Below, piece after piece: positions 13,810-25,200 of a stretch of DNA of 64,000 nucleotides. The notes beneath the pieces are model-generated. The model made no database searches, was not told where the DNA came from, and worked only from the letters and a program-made list of their open reading frames with translations. Source of the stretch: Callaeas wilsoni (lineage: Eukaryota; Chordata; Aves; Passeriformes; Callaeidae); contig VWPU01012282.1 in NCBI GenBank assembly GCA_013398955.1, positions 1-64,000 of the forward strand, read 5' to 3'. The first letter of the stretch is position 1, and every line of letters starts with the position of its first letter. Position numbers and translations under genes: made by a program.

Positions 13810-13811
<2 letters not shown>
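13695..13811 (+). mobile_element. Old CR1 LINE fragment abutting a GT repeat
   Basis: ATGTTCAAAGAAGAGCAGTA near 13707 and CTCAACCTGGAAAAAAGATG followed by CCTCAGG near 13784-13810 resemble the old CR1 text TTCAGCCTGGAAAAGAGA in sense orientation, with the preceding RNA-binding coding block in the right place. The match stops where the GT microsatellite starts at 13812. Confidence 0.6.
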
Positions 13812-13846
<35 letters not shown>

Positions 13847-13854
13847 TGTGTGTG
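13812..13854. repeat. (GT)n microsatellite
   Basis: About 21 GT units with a single interruption (TTT at 13842-13844). It is directly attached to a CR1 fragment. The histidine/threonine repeats in overlapping minus-strand frames are artefacts of this repeat. Confidence 0.95.
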
Positions 13855-15987
13855 AAGTAGGAGGCATGAATACGGTGTATAGCCAGTAATTTCTTACTGT
13901 GTTTCCCTGTGAGCAAAGCTGTTGCATAAATTTGATGTTTAGCATTGATGATCTCATCTTTTGGCAAAGTAGCACCACTGTTCCACCCCTGACCTCTATG
14001 GAGGCAAACCACACTGGACCACTCAGCCTGCAGAGTGAGGATCTCTTTTCGTCATGAACAAATTTAAGAGTGCAAGTATAGCCCATATGATCTTTGGGCT
14101 AACCCAGGAGAGTAATTTTAATCCTCTTTACATTATTTTAATCCAAAATTACAAAATGCACAACATGTGCATAAGCAATAATGCATCTGGCAGCATCTAT
14201 ATGTGCTTGTTTGGTTGGTTTATTCTCAACAATTAATACTACATTAATCTCCTCATCAGGCAGGTTTTCAAGTCCCAGGGTATGTTTTGTGCATGCGCAA
14301 ACCATAGAACTGCTCTTTATGACAACCATGAAGAAGAAGGAAAAGGACACATATGTCAAATATCAGACAAAACGAGGAATTCTATAAGCAGTGAAAAGAT
14401 ATTTCTGCTTGCCTTCACCAAAGCTCCTTTTACATTTGTTAAGAGTCACTTTTCACTTGACTGTTACTGAAGAATACTCAGAAATGCTTAACAAAAGTGT
14501 CTTTAAGCACTCAAACCCAACCTGGAAATGAATGTTAATTAAAAGCACTTTAAAAAATTGCTCTGTTCAACAAAAGCATTTCCTTTGACATGTTATAGCC
14601 CTTGATACTGAAAAATACACAGAGAAATGACAGAGACACTTCAATTAGCTCTGAAACCTTTCTCAAATAGTTAGAATGAGGATATTGGTTTATGGATTTG
14701 TAGCACATAGTTAAATGTCAGAAGCATAACTTTGAACTCAAAAAAATGACAAACAATTTTGCTCTGATGTGTAAACAGTGCAAGTGATGCAGGGTTTAGA
14801 TACTCAGGGGTTTATTTATTTTTTTTTACCAACCATTTTCTATTTCCGCTTCCAACATTATCTGAGCTTATGAAGCGGGGTATAGTTTGCTGTTGTGGTC
14901 ATAAAAGACATGGCTGCTACAATCTTATTTATATGTTTAAAATTTATGTACATTTGTACTACAAGTGGAGGATCTTAATCAATACCATTTCAGATTTAAT
15001 TTAATTTTATTTCTCCGTCAAATTACTGCTATAGGAAAAGAAAGTGTAATGCAAGCAAACTAAATTGCGAAATTAAAATGTCTTTTCTGTTTCCTTTTAC
15101 AGTGGTAAAAGTAGCACTTTTGTCTTTCTTCTTTTTTTGTGTTGTGAGAGGAATGATTTTCAATCAAAGAGATGAACTAATTTTTGAGAAAATTAGTTTT
15201 CTGACATATAGGCTCAGTGTCTAAGGGGTTAACAGTTTCTTGACATAGTCAAAACTAATGTTTGAGGCAGACTTGGTTAGGCTGAAGACAGCATTAACTA
15301 CACTGCCTCTTGTTCTAGGAGTCTAAGCCCAACAAGTTAGAGAACTTCTCCAATAAGATAAATAAAAAAACTTGCAAAACACAGAGCAAACACCTTTGAG
15401 GAAGCCATTTCCCCTTTCTCCTACCTCAAGCAGGATGATGCCAAACCTTCATTCTATGCTGGCATATCGTGAAAATCTGCTCTAATGAAACAAATTATCT
15501 GGAAAGAAAAGGCTTCTCCCAAAGTAACTCAGTTCTTTAAAGGGTAAATGAGGTCTACATCACCCCTCCCACATGAGCTTTCATCTTGAGGGCAGCTATA
15601 CCATGTCACCAGTATCCTGCTAGTCTTCCCTAGAGCTTACCAGTACTCCCAGAGAGTGTGTACACTGGGTTACTCACTTTTTCATATGCCACCCTGTCCT
15701 GTTTTGGAATAGATGTATTATAAACAAGAACAGTAAAATAGAGACTCTTTTTCCTTTCTATTTTGGAGTCACAGGGCAAATATAGGGACAAATATATTAG
15801 GCAATTTCAATATGTGACCCAATTAGGCAACACTTCCTTCAAATAGTTTCAAAATTTTCAGCTTAATGCACCCCTTCTGCTTGAAAAGTCATTATTAGAG
15901 ATCCTCAAAGTAAGAAGTGAATGAAATAGTGAGCAGTTTTAGTTGATTTCTTTTTTTATTTTCGTTTTTGACTGGCTTATTACCTTA

Positions 15988-16005
15988 CTGGGCCAATTGG
16001 CCCAG
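15988..16005. repeat. Perfect 18-bp palindrome
   Basis: CTGGGCCAATTGGCCCAG equals its own reverse complement with no spacer. Its GC-rich arms stand out in AT-rich surroundings. Nothing around it indicates a function. Confidence 0.95.
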
Positions 16006-16634
16006 CAGGTGTTGCTGCATGTCGTTCCTGAGGAGGCTTCCTGCTGGCAAATTGGTTTCAAATCAAGAATTGCATTTATAATCTTGACAATAATAACTAC
16101 GAAAAACATGCTTGTGAAGGCTGGATGAAAGGCAGATCATCTTTTCTTCCAAAGCTTAGGCATAAGAGTTTTCAAACTATGTTCTCCCTTATTTTTAGCA
16201 AAGAATATTTGATATACAATAAAAAAGCCAAAATTAATCCTTAGATACATTTTTAAACTATTGAATTTGTACACACATTTGATAAATCAGATAGTCAGAT
16301 TCAGAGTTTTGAGTCCCGAGTAAACACTATGAAACTCTATTATGTACATCAGTATAGCAGAGGAGGACTGAGATACCAGTCATTCTATGGATTTTGAAAT
16401 TAACTTGTTTCTTGTGATTTCTTATTGACTATATGGATATTGCTCTTATAACTAAACTTTTTTTAATATACCTGTATTTTTCTGTATCTTTATATACTTT
16501 TCTAGTCAACCCCTGTCACCACCATGTATTCAGGAGAAATTCCTTCTGAAATAAATAAAAGCTTTCTTGTGCCTGTGCAGGAAGTTTGAGTAGTTACTGC
16601 AAAATAAACTAAGTTTACCTTAAAACAGGAATTT

Positions 16635-16654
16635 CAGTTCACTTCAGTGAACTG
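16635..16654. repeat. Short inverted repeat, 9-bp arms
   Basis: Arms CAGTTCACT and AGTGAACTG are separated by 2 bp. The inner halves resemble divergent nuclear-receptor half-sites (AGTTCA/TGAACT, 6-bp spacing), but a single sequence cannot establish binding. Confidence 0.8.
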
Positions 16655-18253
16655 TCAGTGAGCTGTTCCAGTTTAAAGCCTTCAGTTTCTTGGAACAGGT
16701 AATGCCTGTAAAACCCAGACAAGGCACTTTCCATTAGTAAAGAAGAAGGAAAAGCTGTGTAGTTTGGCCTGCTCTCTGATCACATACAGATGGGCATAAT
16801 AATCTTTTCAGTAGGATTAATTCTCCCTTACTTTGAATGTGTACAATCTAACTGCTTTAAGCTACTTACAGGATATAGGTGGCATCCTTTTGCCTAAATG
16901 TGCACTTGACAATGTGGTTACTAACTCAGATGCAGAGAATTGCATTTAATGTAAGAATTTTACCCTTATGGACCATTTCCAATTTATGCAGACTGTTAAT
17001 CTGAGCCAATGCGAGGCAGCAGCCAGACTTTTTGCTACTTCCTTTCTTTTCCATTGCCAATGATGCAAGTAACAGGTGATAACAGAGACACTTATCCATT
17101 TATTTAATGCCATTTGATTCCAATATCTTTCTGATCTTATATGGACGGATAGCTCAAAATGATGTTTTCATATCAACAAATGCAAAGATAAACAGAATTT
17201 CAAAAGAAGTATGGTAGTTGCTTCTCCTACTGCCTTGAGCAACACTGTTTCTTAGTCATTTTTAAAGCAAGGTAACCTCTGTATGTACCAAATCTTCTTC
17301 CTATTCTACTGGAGCCATTATCATAACAGTCTATCAAGAGTCAACAACCACTTGACTGAAATTCTGCATAAATATTTTCGTAGAAGTACTGTCAATCTCA
17401 TGGGTACTGATATATATAATAAACCTTTCTTAATACTGAAAGGAAATGAGATGACAATCTTGCCATTAAGGATGGAAAAGTACAAAGAAACAGGCACTGG
17501 AAAAAAAAAATTCCTCATATGCTGGTGACAACATGATGCTCTTTGAAGAAAACAATCATGATCACACTGTTAAGTGAGATTAAGACAGACAATATACAGT
17601 GATAGGAAAATATGCTGAGAATGTGGAAATAATAAGCAGTGCAAGAAAAGAGAGAAAATTTTGATTAAGGCTAGGTTTTATTCCCTTAAAATGTGGTTTA
17701 CACATAGTAGTCTAAACTTTCATCTAAAAGATGAACAGAATTCTGCAGAATATAAGTTTGCAATATGAAGACTCGGTCCCATTGATCATCCACGTAGTAT
17801 ATTTCACATGCCTCATTTAATATGCTGCTCTAAAACAGTTCTCAAATTGTGTAGACAAGTTAAAGTGCTCAGCAGAATCCATTGCAAAATGCCAAAATTG
17901 CATACATGAATTGGCAGGAACTCAAATAGATCTATATCTGTTCTTATCAGCTTTCCAGACACTGCATTTATGTAATTGAAATACTAAAACTAAAAGATCG
18001 ATGTGTTTTAAACTCCTCTGAAATGCACTGTCGAAAACTAAATCCAAAAATGAGACCAGGTCTGGACAGACATTGCAACAGATACTGCGAAGAACTAGAA
18101 TGTCCGCACAGGTTTCTTTGTGAATGAGATTTGCTTAAAACAAACTAGATTTGAGAGGACAAAGCTTGCTGTTGACTCTACCTATTGAACAGGCATGAGA
18201 GCGACACCCTGATGCAAGAACTAGAGAGCTCTGCAGGAGGGAAAGATTAGGCC

Positions 18254-18259
18254 CATGAC
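18254..18259. repeat. Target-site duplication, left copy
   Basis: CATGAC immediately precedes the left terminus of the solo LTR at 18260-18885 and is repeated exactly at 18886-18891. Six base pairs is the duplication length usual for class II (ERVK/alpha-beta) retroviral integration. Confidence 0.85.
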
Positions 18260-18885
18260 TGTCGCTGACCACTTGACCGCCCGGTGGCCGAGCAGGCAAC
18301 TAGCTTCCAGTGTCCCGGTGGCGAGACAGAGAGAAGCTTTGTGTCTGGTGGAAGCTCCTGCTGGAGCTGTCTGTGTCTGGGCTCACAGTGGAGCTGGCAG
18401 CAGTCGATGGTAACTGTAGTGATTGGCAGAGGTGAAGGAGGAAAGAGAGACTCAGTGTTGCAGCACCCAAGTCTTTATTCCCAACCCGGAGGTCAGGAGG
18501 CCAGGATGAGGAGCGCCAAAAGAGCGCAGAATGACAGTTCCACTGTCTTTTAAGGAAGGGGAGGAGAAGGGAGGAACAAGGGGATAAACCAATAGGGAGA
18601 AGGCAAAAGGTGTCAGATATACCATAAAAGGAACAATAGGGAGGGTTTGATTACAATAGACCAATGGAGATCACAGAACAACAGAACTTTCCAGAACTTA
18701 ATTGTCGACACAACAAGGATATACATAAACATGAAGGGTAGAACCAATGGGTGACTAAAGAAAAAAGATGTTTCTGGAACAAGGGAGGAATAACTAGGTG
18801 GAATGACATCCAGGAGGCTGGAACTTCCAGCCACTGCATGCCTTTGTCTATTCTCAGCCCAAAGGTGGGCTGGACCACCGCAACA
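18260..18885 (-). mobile_element. Solo ERV LTR, class II (ERVK-like)
   Basis: A 626-bp LTR read on the minus strand, starting TGTTGCGGTGGTCC and ending AGCGACA; the termini form a short inverted repeat (TGTTGC/GCGACA). A perfect 6-bp target duplication CATGAC flanks it. On the minus strand it has retroviral LTR architecture: three CCAAT-box elements in U3 (plus-strand CCAAT at 18744, 18661 and 18589, so on the minus strand they read ATTGG), a TTAAAAG TATA-like box near 18552, and an AATAAA signal (plus 18474-18479) followed by a G/T-rich stretch. No internal gag, pol or env sequence is adjacent, so it is a solo LTR left by LTR-LTR recombination. The 118- and 149-codon minus-strand frames reading through it are not genes. 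The class assignment rests on duplication length and may be wrong; the LTR boundaries are well supported. Confidence 0.85.
18474..18479 (-). promoter_or_regulatory. LTR polyadenylation signal AATAAA
   Basis: On the minus strand the text reads GGGAATAAAGACTTGGGTGC, a canonical hexamer followed by a GT-rich downstream element. It is placed about 70 nt downstream of the TTAAAAG box of the same LTR, as expected for a short retroviral R region. Confidence 0.7.
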
Positions 18886-18891
18886 CATGAC
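18886..18891. repeat. Target-site duplication, right copy
   Basis: CATGAC, identical to 18254-18259. It marks the right boundary of the solo LTR. Confidence 0.85.
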
Positions 18892-19240
18892 TGCACCAGT
18901 ATCATCCTTCTCAGTCTCATTCCGGCCTCCCATCCACACATCCTCTTCCCTTTGGGCCCATGGTTGCATTTGAGCTCAGGTTCTGCTCCATGGCCCTTGT
19001 TGAACTGCACTGTAAGTATGCTGTGTCCAACCTTGTCTTGATTTGGCTCTAACTCAGCACTACTGACCCATTTGGTAATCAGTGGACTTTTGGCTGACAC
19101 AGAGTACGGCCACCAGACCTACTCTGGTATTCATGGTTGGGACCGTGCCCCTGCCTTGCAGCCTCCCTTGGCTCTCATCTTACCTTCACTTGTGAAGACT
19201 CCACTTGTTCCTTGAAATAAACACCACTACCACTTGATTT
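18892..19240. other. Unclassified GC-richer block next to the ERVK-like LTR
   Basis: About 350 bp, noticeably GC-richer than the surroundings. It starts right after the target duplication and ends near a plus-strand AATAAA at about 19217 (CCTTGAAATAAACACCACTA). It may be part of an older element into which the LTR inserted, or a transcribed exon with a polyadenylation signal. Open frames crossing it run into the LTR and look spurious. I recognise no family. Confidence 0.4.
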
Positions 19241-22200
19241 GTAATAAGTACACTGAAAGAGAAAATACATGTTATCCAGATTTCAGCTGTATTTTACTGA
19301 CATGCTAATCAGAGTGTTCTTAAAAAAAACAGGGCTAAATCTTCAGTTTCAGAGGAAGAGACACAATACCCTTTTTCAGTGCTGAATTGTAAGATACACC
19401 TATTCCACAGGCCCAAAATCATCCAAAACAGGACTGCATTGTGCTAGAGGCAAAATGGGTTCAACCGTGACAGAAAAATGACCAGGAAGCAGTTTCCGTG
19501 CCCTTTAGGAACCTGGGGTGGTAGAATACCTATATGCCATTCACTCTGGGGCAGGCAATCAGCCCTGAGGTTTTGTTGGGTTACCTCTGCAAGCAGCCTA
19601 GCTCTCTCTCTGGAGAGAGCTTAATTTAAGGCAGCTCTAAAGAAACAGCTCTTTACATGCAATAATCCAGAGATCCTACTCTCTTTTGCTAATGAGACCC
19701 ACAGTGCTAAAATTTTAGCACATCATGACAGCTACATGTAAGAAAGCATCTAATGTTATTTGGTCATCAGCTTACTTGCTCACTTACAGCCAGGAGAGAA
19801 AGACTAAATTAAGTGGAAAAACACTGAGGCATGATAGGTAGTAAGATTTTTACCTAATGGTTGAAAATCCAGTTTTTCAAAGTGTTCACATATCATTCTA
19901 TCCCATCACCAATTAAAATTGGGATATTTTTGAACTCTGGAGTCAGAATATCTAAATAAAATAAGTGTTGGGTTTCTTTTATTAAACAAGGTTATATTCT
20001 TCCCATCTTTCCAAAATCTTCTGAGTATTAGTTCAGTAAGACTATTTAAGATGTGAAACAAACCCCCCGGACAATTATATTTGAGACTTTATATAGTCCA
20101 ATAAATTGGCAAAAGAATATTTCAAGAGAACTGAATATTTTCTTTTCTTGACTGCTAGTCAAACAGATAAAATTCTATTTTCTTATTAACAGATATCGGA
20201 ATACAAGGAACAAGAAGTTAACAGCAGAGACAGTTTTCGTACTGGCCAAGCTATTTAATGTGTGTTTACTGGGAGTACTTTGCTAGACATTAGAAAACAG
20301 GAAGTTTTATTTCATACGACAAGTTGCACACCTTGCAGAAATCCTTGTAACATGTCTTCTGATCCCCAGGCCCACATGTCAGATTTGTGCATGGCGTATG
20401 AGGTCTTCCTGTGTGAATTCATACTCATGCAGACAGTGTTTTGCTCAACACTCCAAAGGAGACAGTGAAGAACTGGCTTCGAGAGCAAAGCTGGCACAGG
20501 AAGGCCTGTGCAATCAGCTCACTTACATGCCTGTTTTGACAGATCAGCCCTGACATGAACAGTGGCTTTTCTAGCTAAATTGGCTCTTAGCCAAATGCAG
20601 TGATAGCGAGAAAATAAATAGTATAGGAGGTGAATGTACTGGCAAGGTACCGAGCAGTCTTCATTGCCCTTTGACATCCAGCATCTTTGGAAAAGGTGAC
20701 CTCCAAATAGAAAAGAAAGGGAAGGAAAAAGAAGCAATATTTACTCTTCCTGGTAAATAAAGATAATGGAACACAGATGTGCCATATGCCCGTGCAAACA
20801 ATAATTTGAACAGAATAAAAACAATGCTTAAATTTAGCTGCTTCTTATTGGAAATGCCTTATGTTTATTATGATTTTTTATAATAACATTTTATTTAATT
20901 GTACAATTAGAACATTATTTTAAATTTGTCTTTATCCTAGGAATAACTTGATTTAATTTGCATTCATGTTTTGTTTGCAAACAGTAAATATTTGAACTTC
21001 ATTTGACTCTGCTCTGTACCAAGCTGTCACTTTTCCTCTGTTCTACAATTTGGTTACAAACAGGTCACATCGAAATCTGGAAGCCAAAGTAAATAAATGG
21101 GCTCAAAGTTTCCTACTAATAGAACCTGAAGTCAGATGAGAACATTTTCTCTTCAGGTACATTAGAATTCTGGATTAGGTAATTAACCAATCTTTCACGA
21201 TACTTTTGACTTCTTCATTTTCCATTTAATCACTCTGATTTTGATCCCAAACCTACCAAGTCTACACTCATGCTTAAGCATGAGAAAGCAGTGATTTTCA
21301 GCTTTGGCCCTGACTCAGCATTCTTTCGCTATTCTGCAAGTGTTTTGACTTCTTACAAACAAAAATAGAATCACATACTGTTCTGATGTGATTTTATTGC
21401 CAAGAAACATTAAAGTGACAACTGCATCTCATTTCAGCTACTCCTCAAAATCATCTGAGGACTTCTTCAAATTTATTACATAGTGAACTACAGAAACAGA
21501 TTCAAATGGATTTTTTTTTCCAGGACTCAGACATCACTGAGTTAATGTGGTTTAATGAGTTACTATTACTTAGTTCTATGTCGTAAACAGTTAATGAAAA
21601 AGTTTAAGTCAGTGCATTTTAACCCCTGATTGCAACGGCTTGACAGAGCATGCACAGATCTGTCACTGATGTCTAAGCAGTATGTGGTAATGACTTTATT
21701 ACATTGTGGTAAACCATGAGGGTTGATTGAATTTAAATAACTATTGGAGGCAGTGTTATAGGAGCATCGTGGATCCAAAGCATCTCCATTGAGTCTTAGG
21801 GGCAAAAGATCACACTAAAATTTTCCTTTAGTTCTCTAGAAAGTAATCAATGTATTTTGTGTTAGGAGAGATGTTTGGGTGAGCTGATAAAGTTATAGAA
21901 GTAGTGTGCACTTTCCTTTTCTCCAAGATACTATTCTCCCATTCAGAACTTGAAGATGAGGAACTGGTATGCAAAACTGTACACATTACAATTAATTTCT
22001 GCTAAAATTCACCCATGGTGGAAATAAGGCTGTTAATCTCAACAGAAGATATTTGTTGGGTTTTTTTAAATTAATTGAATCCTACAGGAATACTCCTGTT
22101 AGAATTAGGAATTCCCATCAGGAATCTGAAAAGTGAAACATCAAAAGTCACAATATGATGAAATTTATCTCAGATTTCTTAATTATCTTTTCTTCATCAG

Positions 22201-25200
22201 TGTATTTTTTCCCCACTGTTTACTCTCTTTGGCATACAAATGTCACAGAGTGAAAATTGTAATCCTCTGAATGTAAAGCACAGGTGACTAACAGCTATGC
22301 TGTGCAGTCACACACAAAAAGCAGCATGTGAGACAAATCTTTGGATGCATTTCACATTTACATGCAGTGATTATGAAGTATATATTTACTATTAGTGATT
22401 AAAAATCTCATAATCTGCAAGTTTCTCTATATTGTGGCTTTTTTTCACTACTATTTAGTTCATAACTATTCCATGCTGATATTCCCACGTGAAGAATTTT
22501 TTGTTTCTTTTTCTGTATGCCAGACTGTCCCCCTTTCCTATGGTGAGACAAATAGCCCATTAGTCACCTATAAATCTGGGTGGGATTAGGAAGTGGATGG
22601 TAAACAGCACAGATAAGATCCAACTATATGAGAGAGATTTATTCTAACAAGCATCATGAAGAGTTTTTGCTGCACACTCAGCTCTGTTGTTTGAAGCTAT
22701 CCAGTGACTACCTATAAATCTTCTATGGATAAATCTTTCTCTAGACAGAAAAAAATCCTGACACTGCGAAAGTCCTCCAGGTCTTCCCACAGGGACTCGT
22801 CCACTTCTGAGCTGCTATTCCTGTTCTGCTCTCTTCTCTGAGCTATAACACACTGGTCTTCACAACACCACTGAAGGTTCTTGGGCTTTGTGTAATTGGT
22901 CTTTGCTATTACTGGATGTCTGTGTCTGGCCCAGGTGAGAGTGAAGAACCTACTGGACTCGCTTTGGTTGCCCATTGTATTTTGAATCTGAAGTCCATGT
23001 ACCAAGCCATAAAATAATTTTCTTGATCATATACTCCTCTGATGCAGTGGTTGCCTGTCAGACCTTCTACCCTTTTTTTTTGGTGGTGTTAAATCCATCC
23101 TGCATTCTTCTTAGTTTACTGCTTAAAGCAGGGACTTGAAGAATATGCAAGAATGAATTAATGATTGAACACTGATAATTCAGAAACAGAGGAGCAGTTA
23201 TACTTATTTTTCTTCTTATGAATATAAAGGCCTATACGATTAAAAACATTTAAGCTAAAGACCAAACACTACTACGTAAAACCTTTGCAGATTTCTAACC
23301 ATTTTCTTGGGATAAAACAAAAAAAAATCTCATAAAACTGGTGATTCCTTCACAATAACACCCTTTTCCCAACTTTCCATCTACCCCTCCAATTTATGCC
23401 ATCAATGGGAAGTAGATGGATTAAGGGGCCTTCATTTTTTGGTATGATGTTCTCTTTGATTTCTTCTTCCAGGATTTAATCCAAGTATTTATACCTGTAT
23501 TCCACGCATCATTCCCTTTCTTGAGTGCAATATGAGACAAGAAAAAAATTGTTTACAAAATTCCTTCCTCTCTTTATTCATTTCCTGCCACTTTTTATTA
23601 CAAATGTGTTTTACCAGAAGCTTAAAAAAAAAACAAAGCAAATTGCAATGACAGTGTTCCTATGTACAAGGCCCATACAGAAGATTTCAGAAGCTAAAAG
23701 GATGTCCAAATGAAATATGTGCTCTGAACGTGAAAAATCCGTAAGTTGGGATTTGTTCTCATGAAGTATTAGACATTTTAACTAACAGTTGAATCATAGG
23801 TATTTACTTAATCTTTTGAAACACAATTTTCAAAATAGATAGGAGCTGCAGATAAAGCTTATGAGTGTAGTGGAATAATTCTGTGTAAATTCTAAGATTT
23901 TTAATTTTACTGGCTGTTTTGGATTCACAGAGACCAACCACTAATGTTGCACACACTAGGTTTTCTTTTCTATCTGGATCCACATATACAAGAGAGCTTG
24001 AAAAACATAAACAACTCCAGTGTGAATAGATGAAATGCCATGACTGGGGAAGGACAGTAAAGCAGCTCAGTCCTTTTGGTCATGTAATAGGTGTAGGGCC
24101 AAATATCTGCTAATGTGAGGCATGGACACCACTTTAGCCCTAAAGAGAATGATAGGTGTTTTGGTATTTATTGTTAGTATTTAGTAAGACAGTCATACAA
24201 TTATTTCTTCTTTCTTCTGTAGAATATGTGTATAACTGAAATAAAATACCATGTAAACATAACTAAGAACAGTAATGTAAGATAAAAGTGCAATTCAGAG
24301 GGGCAAGAATAATTATCAATGTACTCAAAAAGTTTTAAATTTGTTCATAGGGTGACTAATTTTAAACAGTTCATGACTTTAAAATAATATTTCTCAATGT
24401 TGTATATGCTTAGAATTAAAGGTCCTCTCTGCTATTAGTAGTTTTACAGCAAAAACAGATGGGTTTGAAAGTTCCCGGAATTATGTTATTTAATTTCTTC
24501 CCACTGGTAGTGTTATCAGATTTTCAGACATGCTAAAATGACAGAAAGAAAGGCACAAAGGAAATAATCTTATATTCAAGATCACTGGCCCATTTCATTC
24601 AGTATCATGTTTCTAACAGTGGACTATGTCAGATGTTCCAACAGATGACAAAAATAAGCAACTCATATTTATGCCCACATTGCCAAAGCCATTTGGATGC
24701 CTAAATTGTATTGATATTAACCTTTGTGAATTTAAGCTCTAAGGAATAAATTGCCTTGAGCATCTCAGATGACTTGACATAGCAACAGAATAAAATAGAA
24801 GTTTATTCCTAACCTGTGGCAATGACTAGTTGGCTTATTCACTGGAGCATTAGGGATAATGCTTTTTCTGAGTTCATTTGTGAATTACCTGATCTACCAT
24901 GTACAAGAAAGACTTATATCCTTTGCTCCTCTGCACAAGAAAATATAAATAGGGTACTGGTATACCCATAACCACTGCCTTGTTGCTGTCTTTGTGCAGA
25001 TGCTATCTTTTGTTAGGATTCTTAGGTGCCTAGTAAAGTATGATGTTATTGAAACCATTCTTCGACAAATTTGGTTGAAATTGGCCAAAACCTTCAGAAA
25101 TTACAAGAAGGGACTATACTTTTACATAATTCTCTCCCACACAGGGTTATGTACTTGCCATCAAGACTTTAGGCCTTAGAAAACTGAAGTCAAGATGAAT

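Larger units (their letters stand above)
13855..18253. other. Unique AT-rich non-coding DNA
   Basis: No gene or transposable element recognised. It contains a perfect 18-bp palindrome (15988-16005) and a short inverted repeat (16635-16654), listed separately. Confidence 0.5.

Noticed and set aside
13761..14086. Thr/His-rich minus-strand frames
   Set aside because: Their repetitive part is the antisense of the GT microsatellite.
18613..19100. 118- and 149-codon minus-strand frames
   Set aside because: Both run across the boundary of a solo LTR into unrelated flank, and the two overlap in different frames. Neither shows a domain.
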